Origin: Fidelibacterota bacterium
GTDB taxonomy: Bacteria > Fidelibacterota > UBA8477 > JABMPR01
Length of the DNA stretch: 64,000 nucleotides
Reading direction: 5' to 3'
Assembly (NCBI GenBank): GCA_016784025.1
Contig: JADHVL010000018.1
Span: forward strand, 23,998 to 87,997
Part shown: piece after piece, positions 54,103 to 62,367 of the stretch
Numbering within the stretch: the first letter of the stretch is position 1
How the letters are laid out: every line of letters starts with the position of its first letter
Program-made: the position numbers and the translations under genes
The notes under the pieces: model-generated
Seen by the model: only the letters and a program-made list of their open reading frames with translations
What the model was told of the DNA's origin: nothing
Databases searched by the model: none

Positions 54103-56031
54103 ATGCATCTGATCAATAAAATCTTCATTCTGTCAGTCTGTGTCTCAGGTTTAAGCGCCCAGTCATTGCCAACAGAAACCAGCACGCTGTTCTCAGGTTC
54201 AGGTGCTTGTGCAGTTTGCCATACTCAGGCTGGTCCTAATACTGCGGCCTTACGCGACAGCCATGGAAAAGATGTGTCTCCAACAACATACTGGCGATCC
54301 ACCATGATGGCGAATGCGGCCATCGATCCACTCTGGCAGGCTAAAGTGCAGGCAGAAATAGCTGCAAACCCTCAACTGCAAAGCGTTATTGAAGATAAAT
54401 GTACAAGTTGTCACGCCCCCATGGGCAACACTCAGGCAGGATATGATGGACAACCGGACTATACAATTGCTGAAATGCTGGAGAGTCCCCTTGGTATGGA
54501 TGGGGTGAGTTGCGCAGTTTGTCACCAGATACAGGATCAAGACCTGGGACAGGGCGAGAGCTTTTCAGGTCATTTTACCATCGAAGATAGCCGACTTATT
54601 TATGGTCCTTTTAGTAATCCTGTTGTTGGACCCATGGCAACCATGGCGAATTACACGCCAACCATGAGTCCTCACATCTCCAAATCTGAATTGTGTGCAA
54701 CCTGCCATACCCTTTTTACACCCTATGTGAATGATGAGGGCGAAGTAGTAGGGGAGGCTCCAGAACAAGTACCTTATCTGGAGTGGTTAAATAGTGATTA
54801 TCCCGAATTGGGCATTGAATGCCAGACCTGTCATATGCCTGCAATCGAAGAAAACATCGTATTATCAAATCGACCACAGTGGTTGGGCTCGCGTAACCCG
54901 CTTCATACACATGAATTTGTGGGTGGAAATGTGTTTATGCTAAAAATGCTGAAAAATTTCGGGGATGAGTTGGGAGTCACGGCATCGGAAGCTCATTTTG
55001 ATTCAACTATCGATAGAAGTATGAGACTTTTAGAGAGACAATCTGTGAGATTAAATCTTACCACTGATTGGAATGTCATGACGGATTCATTGACTATCGA
55101 AGTTGATGTTGAAAATCTTTCCGGGCATAAATTTCCCACGGCCTATCCCAGTAGAAGAGCCTGGTTAGAGATTAAAGTTGAGGATCAATCCGGGAATATT
55201 GTATTCCATTCCGGCGCTTGGGATGAGACTGGAGAAATTATTGAATTGGATCCAGGCTACGAACAACATCGTCAGAGTATCAATGATCAGGATCAGGTAC
55301 AAATTTATCAGAACATACCCAGGGATGTGAATAGTGATAAGACCTATACACTCCTGAGAATCGCAGGGTATCTAAAAGACAATAGAATCCCTCCTGTGGG
55401 ATATCTCTCAGGTGGGATAGCCGCGGATTCTACAAGTATTACAGGTTTAGCGACCCAGGACCCCGATTTCAACCGAAACGGCCTTGAGGAGGGTACAGGA
55501 AGCGATAAAGTACACTATAGGGTGGGGGGGCTCAATCCAAATGAGTCTTATCATATTGGTGTAACCATGAACTATCAGACCATCGCTCCACGTTTTGCAC
55601 AGGATCTATTTGAATATGATCTACCTGAAGTTGATGAATTTCAGTCCTATTACGACCAAATGGATCTGTCGCCAATCCCCGTCGCAATTGTTGGACATAC
55701 AATTTCAACGAGTGGGATTAGAACCCAAACCCCTGAATCTCAGCTGCTGGTGGAAGCATACCCAAATCCCTTTAATCCAGAAACCAACATCCAGGTTTCA
55801 CTCCCCGGGGATGGAGATATCAATTTGAACATTTTCGATATACAGGGTAAACAGGTGACTGAAATCCAGAGCATCAATCAGGTCAGCGGGTTGCAGGAAT
55901 ACGCGTGGGATGGGAAAGATTCTCAGGGGCGGATTCTGGAAGCAGGAATTTATCTGGTACAAGTGGAATTCAGAGAGATGGGCTCTCCAATAGCACTACA
56001 TGCTGATTTTAAAATAGTCCTGTTGAAGTAG
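54103..56031 (+). CDS. Pentaheme c-type cytochrome with T9SS sorting domain
   Basis: A 642-residue exported protein. A signal peptide (IFILSVCVSGLSAQ) is followed by five CxxCH heme sites: CAVCH, CTSCH, CAVCH, CATCH and CQTCH, all in the first 250 residues. A beta-rich middle region follows and the C-terminus is a T9SS type A sorting domain (VEAYPNPFNPETNIQVSLP, then LEAGIYLVQVE). Heme attachment occurs in the periplasm, and T9SS would then bring the folded cytochrome to the surface. Possible roles: extracellular electron transfer or a multiheme oxidoreductase; the substrate is unknown. A single-gene unit between terminator 54017 and a convergent gene 1 base away. Confidence 0.9.
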   Translation: MHLINKIFILSVCVSGLSAQSLPTETSTLFSGSGACAVCHTQAGPNTAALRDSHGKDVSPTTYWRSTMMANAAIDPLWQAKVQAEIAANPQLQSVIEDKCTSCHAPMGNTQAGYDGQPDYTIAEMLESPLGMDGVSCAVCHQIQDQDLGQGESFSGHFTIEDSRLIYGPFSNPVVGPMATMANYTPTMSPHISKSELCATCHTLFTPYVNDEGEVVGEAPEQVPYLEWLNSDYPELGIECQTCHMPAIEENIVLSNRPQWLGSRNPLHTHEFVGGNVFMLKMLKNFGDELGVTASEAHFDSTIDRSMRLLERQSVRLNLTTDWNVMTDSLTIEVDVENLSGHKFPTAYPSRRAWLEIKVEDQSGNIVFHSGAWDETGEIIELDPGYEQHRQSINDQDQVQIYQNIPRDVNSDKTYTLLRIAGYLKDNRIPPVGYLSGGIAADSTSITGLATQDPDFNRNGLEEGTGSDKVHYRVGGLNPNESYHIGVTMNYQTIAPRFAQDLFEYDLPEVDEFQSYYDQMDLSPIPVAIVGHTISTSGIRTQTPESQLLVEAYPNPFNPETNIQVSLPGDGDINLNIFDIQGKQVTEIQSINQVSGLQEYAWDGKDSQGRILEAGIYLVQVEFREMGSPIALHADFKIVLLK

Positions 56032-56032
56032 C

Positions 56033-57076
56033 TTAAGGTGTGGCGTAGCGACTGACCCAATCGGCGCTCATAGCTCCAAACACACCAAATCCACCTTCAA
56101 CCCCATAGGCCGTGCCAATATTGCCTTCACCGATGAGAAAATTAGAAATAGCTTCTAGCTCAGGATCACTTGATAGGAAGTAGCGATAGTAATTTTCATC
56201 CAGATAGCGCAGCCTGATACCCATCTGGGAGACCAGTTCCTCGCTCTGATTGCCTTCAAGACACCATGAATCAACTGAGGACGTCCAGGTTGTATCTCCT
56301 GGTTCCATCAAGCCAAACTGGCTGATCCCACAAACCTGACGCTCCCAATTTTGTGAGGCAATTCCAGTGGTAATAGTTGTATTAAAATCTCCATCGTAGC
56401 TCCAGGTCACATCAAAAAGACTATTGATTGAAACGGTATCAGCTAATTCGCTGCTTCTAATTCTAGGTAAAGCAGGAGTCATCAGGGAACCAGTGAGATT
56501 ATGTCCTCCTGGTGTTGTGACGGTCAGTGTGTATGCTGTATTTGGGAGAGGGGTAAAACTACCATCTGTGTTTAGATAAATGGCAGAATCACTAAAAATA
56601 TCACGATACCAGTAATTCTCTCCGCTCCCATCTTGGGGACTCCTGATAAATGAATATGTCTGTGATCCGTCAGAAATAGTAACATCAGCATCTTTCACAA
56701 TATAAAGTGATTCACTCACAGATCTGATTTCAGGAGGGTCGTACCAGAAAGTGTCCCTCTGGAACATACCGGTGTCTTCATTATACCATTCCCAGGATTC
56801 GTAATAAATAGTGTCATACCCGACTATTTCTGCATCAGGTCCAGCGGTATCCAGGGTTTTATGGACAATCACAAAGCTGGACAGAGAATCATCCAAACTG
56901 ATGAGCCCAAATACGTTCAATTTCTCTTCATTGTCTGTGTCTATGGCTTCCCAGCCCCAATTTCCACAGGAAACAATTAGCATCATTAAGAAGAGAAGCG
57001 TAGTTAGCCTTAAAAATCCTCTGCGCTCTCTGTGATCTCTGTGATCTCTGTGGTTAATTAAATTTCTAGAATTCAA
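56033..57076 (-). CDS. DUF4249-like lipoprotein, N-terminus overlapping a dispersed repeat
   Basis: A 347-residue lipoprotein with hydrophobic segment LTTLLFLMMLIVSC and lipid Cys after it, then a beta-sandwich body of the DUF4249 type (LTVTTPGGHNLTGSLMTPALP) that pairs with TonB receptors in Bacteroidetes-type genomes. No ATG precedes the hydrophobic core; the frame opens only with TTG 57076, so the first ~22 residues (including NHRDHRDHRERRG) are translated from a REP-like repeat. A GGGGTG site lies upstream of that TTG, within the receptor gene. It overlaps the receptor stop by 11 bases. The true start needs testing. Confidence 0.8.
   Translation of the reverse strand: MNSRNLINHRDHRDHRERRGFLRLTTLLFLMMLIVSCGNWGWEAIDTDNEEKLNVFGLISLDDSLSSFVIVHKTLDTAGPDAEIVGYDTIYYESWEWYNEDTGMFQRDTFWYDPPEIRSVSESLYIVKDADVTISDGSQTYSFIRSPQDGSGENYWYRDIFSDSAIYLNTDGSFTPLPNTAYTLTVTTPGGHNLTGSLMTPALPRIRSSELADTVSINSLFDVTWSYDGDFNTTITTGIASQNWERQVCGISQFGLMEPGDTTWTSSVDSWCLEGNQSEELVSQMGIRLRYLDENYYRYFLSSDPELEAISNFLIGEGNIGTAYGVEGGFGVFGAMSADWVSRYATP
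57018..57057. repeat. Dispersed CCACAGAG-type repeat
   Basis: On the minus strand it reads TTAACCACAGAG, ATCACAGAG twice, AGCGCAGAGG. This short tandem (period 9) is the same family as the unit at 32503. It is translated as HRDHRDHRERRG in the DUF4249-like gene. Confidence 0.8.
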
Positions 57077-59582
57077 ATTTCACCCCAAATGTTGGCAAAA
57101 ATGGAAACATGGGAATACCAAGTCTTTGCACCCCCTTGTTCTCGTACTCGTAGGTTCTGTAATTGTACTCCCCATGATTACGATAGAGATAGCTAAACAC
57201 ATTTAAGTGATTCGTCACATTCAAAATCTGGAAATACCACTCACGGTGTCCATTGAGAAAGGGTTTCCGCTTCTTAAAACTAACGTCCCACCGGAAATAT
57301 CCTGGATAGCGCACCCCATGTTTTTCTCCATAGAGGAAATTCTCTCGGTTGAACCATGAGTTGTCTAGATCCCAGGCACGATCTTCCCAGGTCTCTGTTC
57401 TACCAATGACCGCTGTATAAGGATTTCCACTGGAATACGTGATGGCGGTACTAAAGTGAAGGCCATGATTGAGAGCCCAATCCGCAACTACATTAAGTGT
57501 ATGTGTTCTGTCATACTTGGGGAAATACCAATCCTGACCCTCATACTTCCGCTTGGTTTGTGCATAAGTATAGCCAGCCCAGCCACGGACTTTTCCAGAA
57601 AGTTTTTTAACCAGAATTTCCATACCTTGGGCATAGGCATCTGTGTCCCAGAATTCATTAAAGGGATCAATTATCAATTGATCTTCTTCGTTCACAGCAA
57701 TGAGATCCGTGGGCTTGAGTGTCAGGAGATTGTCAAATGATTTATAATAGGCTTCAGTGCGAATTAGAATATCAGAATCACTTAAATATTCGACCCCAAA
57801 GATATAGTGATCAGATCGGGGTGCTGGCCGGTCCTCCGGAATACCAAACCAGATATCCAGAAACCTCAAGTTCTCATCAGGTGGATTGGCCACAGTGAGA
57901 AATTGATGGTATCGACCTACAGAACCCTTGAGTGAAACGTTCTCTGAAAGAAAATATTTGAGACCCAGACGTGGTTCAAAATAAGTAGTGTCATGTAGAG
58001 AATAACTGGCAACACGCAAACCCGTTTGAAGGGAAAGGAGTGGACTCATTTTCCATTTATCCTGAATGTATATGGCCGACTCAGCTGGTCTTGATTCCAT
58101 CCACATAATGGTATCGCGCAGAGTCTCTTTTACACCGTTATAGGTTTCCTCTGCTCCAAGTATCATTCCCAATTGGAAATGTACTTCTTTATGCTGAAAA
58201 CCAGCTAGCACGTTGTGAGCATCGTTTGCCAGCCAGGTTAAATTGGATTCAACGCTATTGTCGTTGATGCGATCAAATAAATCAAAGCCAAAGACAGATT
58301 GATAGCTGGATGTGTCATACTCACTTCGAAAGTAGCTCTCCTCCGCATAGTCAAAATCTACAGCAAATCGGAAGCGACTATTAGCGACAAAGGTTCGTGC
58401 GATCAATTTTGGTGAAACTATCCAGCGCCAGCTCAGGCTATTGGTAAAATTTCCCCAACGCCAATCAAATACACTGCTGTCACTATCCTCATAATAATAA
58501 TCCTCCTCATCCCAGCCTTCATTCTCCCAATCGTCTGAGGAATAGTCATCCTGGTAGTCCCAATTCAAGACGTCATCTCCATGAAATGAACTCCAGGTAA
58601 GGCGATGGTCGCTTCCCACATCCAGATTTACCTTGCCCTGGAAATCATAAAAATAATATGGGAAAATATTTTCAGGTGATCCCTCCCGGTCAATTGGATC
58701 AAGTCGTGGCAATACGATTCGCCTATAAAAAGCATTGGCAATAACGTCAAAATATGTGCGACGCCCGGCAATCATCCATGAGCCTTTTAATAAGTCTGAA
58801 CCAAAGGTAGGCAATGGTCCCTCGACCAGAGCTTTGCTTGAGATGAGAGAGATATTTGCGCTCCCTGTCAACTCTTCGGTATTGCCTTCGCGGTTTACAA
58901 TATTAAGAATTGATCCGAGACGTCCTCCATATTGAGCAGGGAAACCCCCTGCATGGAATTCCGCTTCCTTGATGGCATCTGTGTTAAAGGTTGAAAAAAT
59001 ACCACCGAGGTGCATGGGGTTGTAAACTGTGATACCATCCAACATAATCAGGTTCTGATCAGGGGTAGACCCGCGGACATAAAGAGCGGAGGAAAAATCA
59101 TTGAGCGATTGTACTCCAGGGAGCAATTGTAGAGCACGGAAGACATCTGCCTCTACAAATGATGGGGCAACTTCGATGGCTCGACGGTCTAGTGTCACTG
59201 TGCTGGTACTGACCAGCTCCTTAAATTTTTCCCGCTCGGCACTCACCTCAATTGACTGGCCTTCAATAATGGACTGATCCAATCTGATATCCAGTCGTAG
59301 ATTCAGGTCCGCAGGTAATTCAATGGTCTGTTCATGTTTGGAGTAACCAATGATGGATACAATGAGTTTGTGGGTTCCAACTGGCAGATCACTGACGACA
59401 AAATAGCCTTCTACATTGGATGATGCACCGCGATTTAATTCTGGCAGAATAACATTGGCGTAGGGTAGAGGTTCCCCGGTTTCGTTTTCACGTATAAACC
59501 CATGTATGTTTTGTCTGGCAAGAGTCACAGAAAATAAGGAAAGCAAGAGGAGTGACTGAATCAGAACTCGAAGTTTATTCAT
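57066..59582 (-). CDS. TonB-dependent receptor with carboxypeptidase-like regulatory domain
   Basis: An 838-residue outer-membrane receptor. Signal peptide, then a carboxypeptidase-regulatory-like beta domain (GFIRENETGEPLPYANVILPE, residues 25-105), a plug domain (about 125-235; LPGVQSLNDFSSALYVRGSTPDQNLIMLDGITV in parts: RGSTPDQNL, LDGITVYNP), and a 22-strand barrel ending FLPTFGVKFEF with a C-terminal Phe. A DEED-rich acidic loop lies near residues 340-370 (DDWENEGWDEEDYYYEDSDSS), which may bind cations. The ligand is unknown. The ATG 59582 is preceded by GTTCCCAT...; no clear ribosome site. Followed by the DUF4249 lipoprotein. Confidence 0.95.
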   Translation of the reverse strand: MNKLRVLIQSLLLLSLFSVTLARQNIHGFIRENETGEPLPYANVILPELNRGASSNVEGYFVVSDLPVGTHKLIVSIIGYSKHEQTIELPADLNLRLDIRLDQSIIEGQSIEVSAEREKFKELVSTSTVTLDRRAIEVAPSFVEADVFRALQLLPGVQSLNDFSSALYVRGSTPDQNLIMLDGITVYNPMHLGGIFSTFNTDAIKEAEFHAGGFPAQYGGRLGSILNIVNREGNTEELTGSANISLISSKALVEGPLPTFGSDLLKGSWMIAGRRTYFDVIANAFYRRIVLPRLDPIDREGSPENIFPYYFYDFQGKVNLDVGSDHRLTWSSFHGDDVLNWDYQDDYSSDDWENEGWDEEDYYYEDSDSSVFDWRWGNFTNSLSWRWIVSPKLIARTFVANSRFRFAVDFDYAEESYFRSEYDTSSYQSVFGFDLFDRINDNSVESNLTWLANDAHNVLAGFQHKEVHFQLGMILGAEETYNGVKETLRDTIMWMESRPAESAIYIQDKWKMSPLLSLQTGLRVASYSLHDTTYFEPRLGLKYFLSENVSLKGSVGRYHQFLTVANPPDENLRFLDIWFGIPEDRPAPRSDHYIFGVEYLSDSDILIRTEAYYKSFDNLLTLKPTDLIAVNEEDQLIIDPFNEFWDTDAYAQGMEILVKKLSGKVRGWAGYTYAQTKRKYEGQDWYFPKYDRTHTLNVVADWALNHGLHFSTAITYSSGNPYTAVIGRTETWEDRAWDLDNSWFNRENFLYGEKHGVRYPGYFRWDVSFKKRKPFLNGHREWYFQILNVTNHLNVFSYLYRNHGEYNYRTYEYENKGVQRLGIPMFPFLPTFGVKFEF

Positions 59583-59768
59583 ACTGCGAATATGGGAACC
59601 ATCATTTGAGATTCAACACTAAGTTGAAGAAGAGACCAATTTGTTTTAATCTCGAGCTCACCTCCTGAAAGGGGAAATTTTCATGAATGAATTCAAATGT
59701 CTCCCATTTTCCTTTTTTGTTCCCAGGATTTAGGGTGCATATTATTGCAGTTCAAAAATCGAGGAAAC

Positions 59769-60152
59769 ATGTCACCTATAGCAGAGCGATTACGGGAATT
59801 TCGAGCAGCTGTTGGACTTACTCAGCGGGAAGTAGCCAGTCTTTGTGGTCTTGGAAAACGAACCATCATCTATTGGGAAATGGGTGAACGGGAAATCAAG
59901 TGTACCAAACTAGTGCCCCTTTCAGATGAGTATGACCTGGATTTTAACTGGTTAATTTTGGGCAAAGGCAGCATGTTTAATGATGTTGCTGATCCCGCTG
60001 TTGTTGAACCAGATGAACTGGAAGAAGAGCTGGAAGAAACACCTGATCCACCTGTCGAACCAGTAGACCAGCAATGGGTGGACACGACCGAACCCCTCCA
60101 AAAAGAACAAGAAGATGTTTTACCCCTCATCCAGCGACTTCGCCGGAAGTAA
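59769..60152 (+). CDS. XRE-family helix-turn-helix protein
   Basis: A 127-residue regulator. An XRE/Cro HTH covers residues 4-62 (IAERLREFRAAVGLTQREVASLCGLGKRTIIYWEMGER), followed by an acidic Pro/Glu-rich linker (DELEEELEETPDPPVEPVDQ) and a short basic end (RLRRK). The target is unknown. ATG 59769 follows GAGGAAAC; the frame is open upstream but the HTH starts here. It is divergent from the TonB receptor gene and may regulate it, but no operator is obvious. The acidic linker suggests an interaction region. Confidence 0.82.
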   Translation: MSPIAERLREFRAAVGLTQREVASLCGLGKRTIIYWEMGEREIKCTKLVPLSDEYDLDFNWLILGKGSMFNDVADPAVVEPDELEEELEETPDPPVEPVDQQWVDTTEPLQKEQEDVLPLIQRLRRK

Positions 60153-60316
60153 CCTCACCGCTGCCGCCAAAGATTTTTAAAAGATTGTCTCTCAAACACA
60201 GATGTCAGTTATTGATGTGCCCTCATTGGGGTTTACATTGCCTCGATTTTATCCGCCTGCGCTATATATGAGCAATGCTCAAGGATAAATCCGAAAAAAT
60301 CGTAGCCTCGGCGCGA
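60153..60316 (+). other. Non-coding stretch upstream of the aspS leader
   Basis: No gene. Short inverted repeats are visible: CGATTTTATCC with GGATA and AAATCG further on, and GAGCA-A-TGCTC at the centre. These could fold as part of a longer structured transcript, but no known RNA family is evident. Confidence 0.4.
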
Positions 60317-60440
60317 TATTGACCCAAACCAGGCGGGTAACCACGGCGTCCCTCGCAGTATGCAGAGGGAAAACGGGTATCTAGGTTGAACCTATGGAAC
60401 GCGAATCTGCTGTGACATGGCTTAGAAGTGAGGGTCAATA
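60317..60440 (+). ncRNA. Candidate structured leader or small RNA before aspS
   Basis: A perfect 9-bp closing stem pairs TATTGACCC (60317-60325) with GGGTCAATA (60432-60440). Inside it are a hairpin TCCCTCGCA-GTA-TGC(A)GAGGGA at 60349-60370, a TAGGT/ACCTA hairpin and a GCGT/ACGC pair that would make a multi-branch. It ends about 6 bases before the aspS ribosome site. It is not a tRNA, SRP RNA or tmRNA by signature; no T-box or known riboswitch motif is seen. Could be a 6S-like or new regulatory RNA. Confidence 0.4.
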
Positions 60441-60455
60441 AATTATGGAGCGAAT

Positions 60456-62225
60456 ATGCGTCTGAAAAGAACCGTGACCTGTGGTGATTTAACTGTAGAT
60501 AATGTTAACCAGGAAGTCATCCTCAATGGATGGATAGCCAAAAACAGAGATCATGGCGGTGTTATTTTTCTGGATCTTCGTGATCGATATGGCAAAACAC
60601 AGGTAACCTTTAATCCAGATCTTGATGCAGATATTGCTGCTGAGGCCAAACGACTGGGTATGGAAGATGTGATTGCCGTTCGCGGAACTGTCCAACTTCG
60701 TCCTGATGGAAATGTGAATCCCAATATGCCCACGGGCAGCATCGAGGTTGTCGCCACAGAACTAGAAGTTTTGAACGAGGCCCAACCCCTGCCATTTCTG
60801 GTTTCAGACCGGGAAAGTGGTAGTGAGGATCTCCGCCTTGAGTATCGCTATCTGGAATTACGTACTGCTGAGCTGCAAAACTTGATGGCCATTAGATCCA
60901 AAGCCTATCAGAGTGCTCGCAGCAGATTAAATGCAGAAGGCTTTATGGAGTTTGAAACCCCAGTTCTCATGAAATCCAGTCCTGAGGGCGCCAGGGATTA
61001 CCTCGTACCGAGTCGAATTCACAGGGGTAAATTTTATGCCCTTCCTCAATCTCCACAGACCTATAAACAATTGCTCATGATATCTGGATTTGATAAATAC
61101 TTTCAAATCGTAAAGTGTTTCAGGGATGAAGATTTGCGAGCAGATCGTCAACCAGAATTCACCCAGATAGATATAGAAATGTCCTTTGTGGATCAGGATG
61201 ATGTTCTTGGCGTAGCAACACGTCTCGCTCGTGGCATATTTAAGGACATTCTTGATTACGATTTGCCGGAAACATTTCCAACCATGAAATATGAAGATGC
61301 CATGGAAAAGTATGGAAGTGACAAGCCAGATATTCGTTTTGATCTGCCACTGGTGGAGTTTGCCAATTATGCTGAGAAAACGGAATTCGGTGTATTCAAA
61401 GATAATCTGGCAGCTGGCGGACGGGTCAAAGCTCTGGTCTTGAAGAATGCTGCTGATAAGTATTCACGGAAAGCCACTGACGGTCTCACCGAATGGTTAC
61501 GCACCTATTATGGTCTAAAAGGTCTGGCCTTTGTGAAAATGGATCAAACAGCATTCAGTGCCGGCATCAGTAAATTCTTCCCCGAAGCACTACAGGCTGA
61601 AGTGATCAGTGACCTTAAGCTGGAACACAATGATATCCTGTTTTTTGTCTCTGATACTGAAGCCAGAACACTCCAGTCGCTGGGTGCCCTTCGAATTGAA
61701 TTGGCTAAACGTGAAAATCTGATCCCAGATGGGGTTATCAAACCACTCTTCGTGCTGGATTTCCCCTTATTGGACTGGGACGAGGATAGCAAACGCTATA
61801 TCGCCATGCATCATCCCTTCACCTCTCCAAATCCCGAAGATGTTGAATTAATGCAGACAGCTCCTGGAGATGTGAGGGCTCAAGCCTATGATCTGGTGAT
61901 CAATGGCTATGAAGTAGCTGGAGGATCCATCAGGATTCACACTGGCGACATGCAGAGCCGCATGTTCCAGCTCATCGGTATGGATGAAGCAGAAGCTCAA
62001 GCCAGATTTGGATTTCTCCTCAAAGCCTTCAAGTATGGCGCACCACCACATGGTGGGATTGCCTTTGGGTTTGATCGCTTGATTATGTTATTGGCTGGTA
62101 CAGAGAATATCCGTGATGTCATCGCTTTTCCCAAAACGACTTCAGCATCCTCACTGATGGATGAAGCTCCCTCGCAGGTGGATACTCAGCAACTCAAGGA
62201 ACTTCATATCAAATTAGTTGAGTAA
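60456..62225 (+). CDS. aspS: Aspartyl-tRNA synthetase
   Basis: A 589-residue class II synthetase of the bacterial type: an N-terminal OB-fold anticodon-binding domain (NGWIAKNRDHGGVIFLDLRDR, to about 105), catalytic domain with motif 2 (KCFRDEDLRADRQPEFTQIDIEM in parts: FRDEDLRADRQPEFTQ), the GAD insertion (about 290-420) and motif 3 (GIAFGFDRLIMLLAG). Normal length for the bacterial enzyme. ATG 60456 follows GGAG. It charges tRNA-Asp; whether it also misacylates tRNA-Asn cannot be told here. A structured leader precedes it. Confidence 0.98.
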   Translation: MRLKRTVTCGDLTVDNVNQEVILNGWIAKNRDHGGVIFLDLRDRYGKTQVTFNPDLDADIAAEAKRLGMEDVIAVRGTVQLRPDGNVNPNMPTGSIEVVATELEVLNEAQPLPFLVSDRESGSEDLRLEYRYLELRTAELQNLMAIRSKAYQSARSRLNAEGFMEFETPVLMKSSPEGARDYLVPSRIHRGKFYALPQSPQTYKQLLMISGFDKYFQIVKCFRDEDLRADRQPEFTQIDIEMSFVDQDDVLGVATRLARGIFKDILDYDLPETFPTMKYEDAMEKYGSDKPDIRFDLPLVEFANYAEKTEFGVFKDNLAAGGRVKALVLKNAADKYSRKATDGLTEWLRTYYGLKGLAFVKMDQTAFSAGISKFFPEALQAEVISDLKLEHNDILFFVSDTEARTLQSLGALRIELAKRENLIPDGVIKPLFVLDFPLLDWDEDSKRYIAMHHPFTSPNPEDVELMQTAPGDVRAQAYDLVINGYEVAGGSIRIHTGDMQSRMFQLIGMDEAEAQARFGFLLKAFKYGAPPHGGIAFGFDRLIMLLAGTENIRDVIAFPKTTSASSLMDEAPSQVDTQQLKELHIKLVE

Positions 62226-62367
62226 TTCAACGAGCCAGAACTAGTTGTTAAAGCTCTATAAAATTATTTGATTATGTCTAACATTTCAGGTGGGTCCAGA
62301 ATAGATTCATCAATCACGGGAATTAAATACCACATTATTGACCAATTGATGTTCAAGGGATAGTTCA

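Noticed and set aside
60317..60440. Signal recognition particle RNA or tmRNA
   Set aside because: The conserved SRP tetraloop region with GGAAGGAAGCAG is absent, and there is no tRNA-like end or tag reading frame.
60153..60455. T-box or known amino-acid riboswitch before aspS
   Set aside because: No T-box motif or specifier loop and no antiterminator/terminator pair with a T-run; left as an unassigned structured region.
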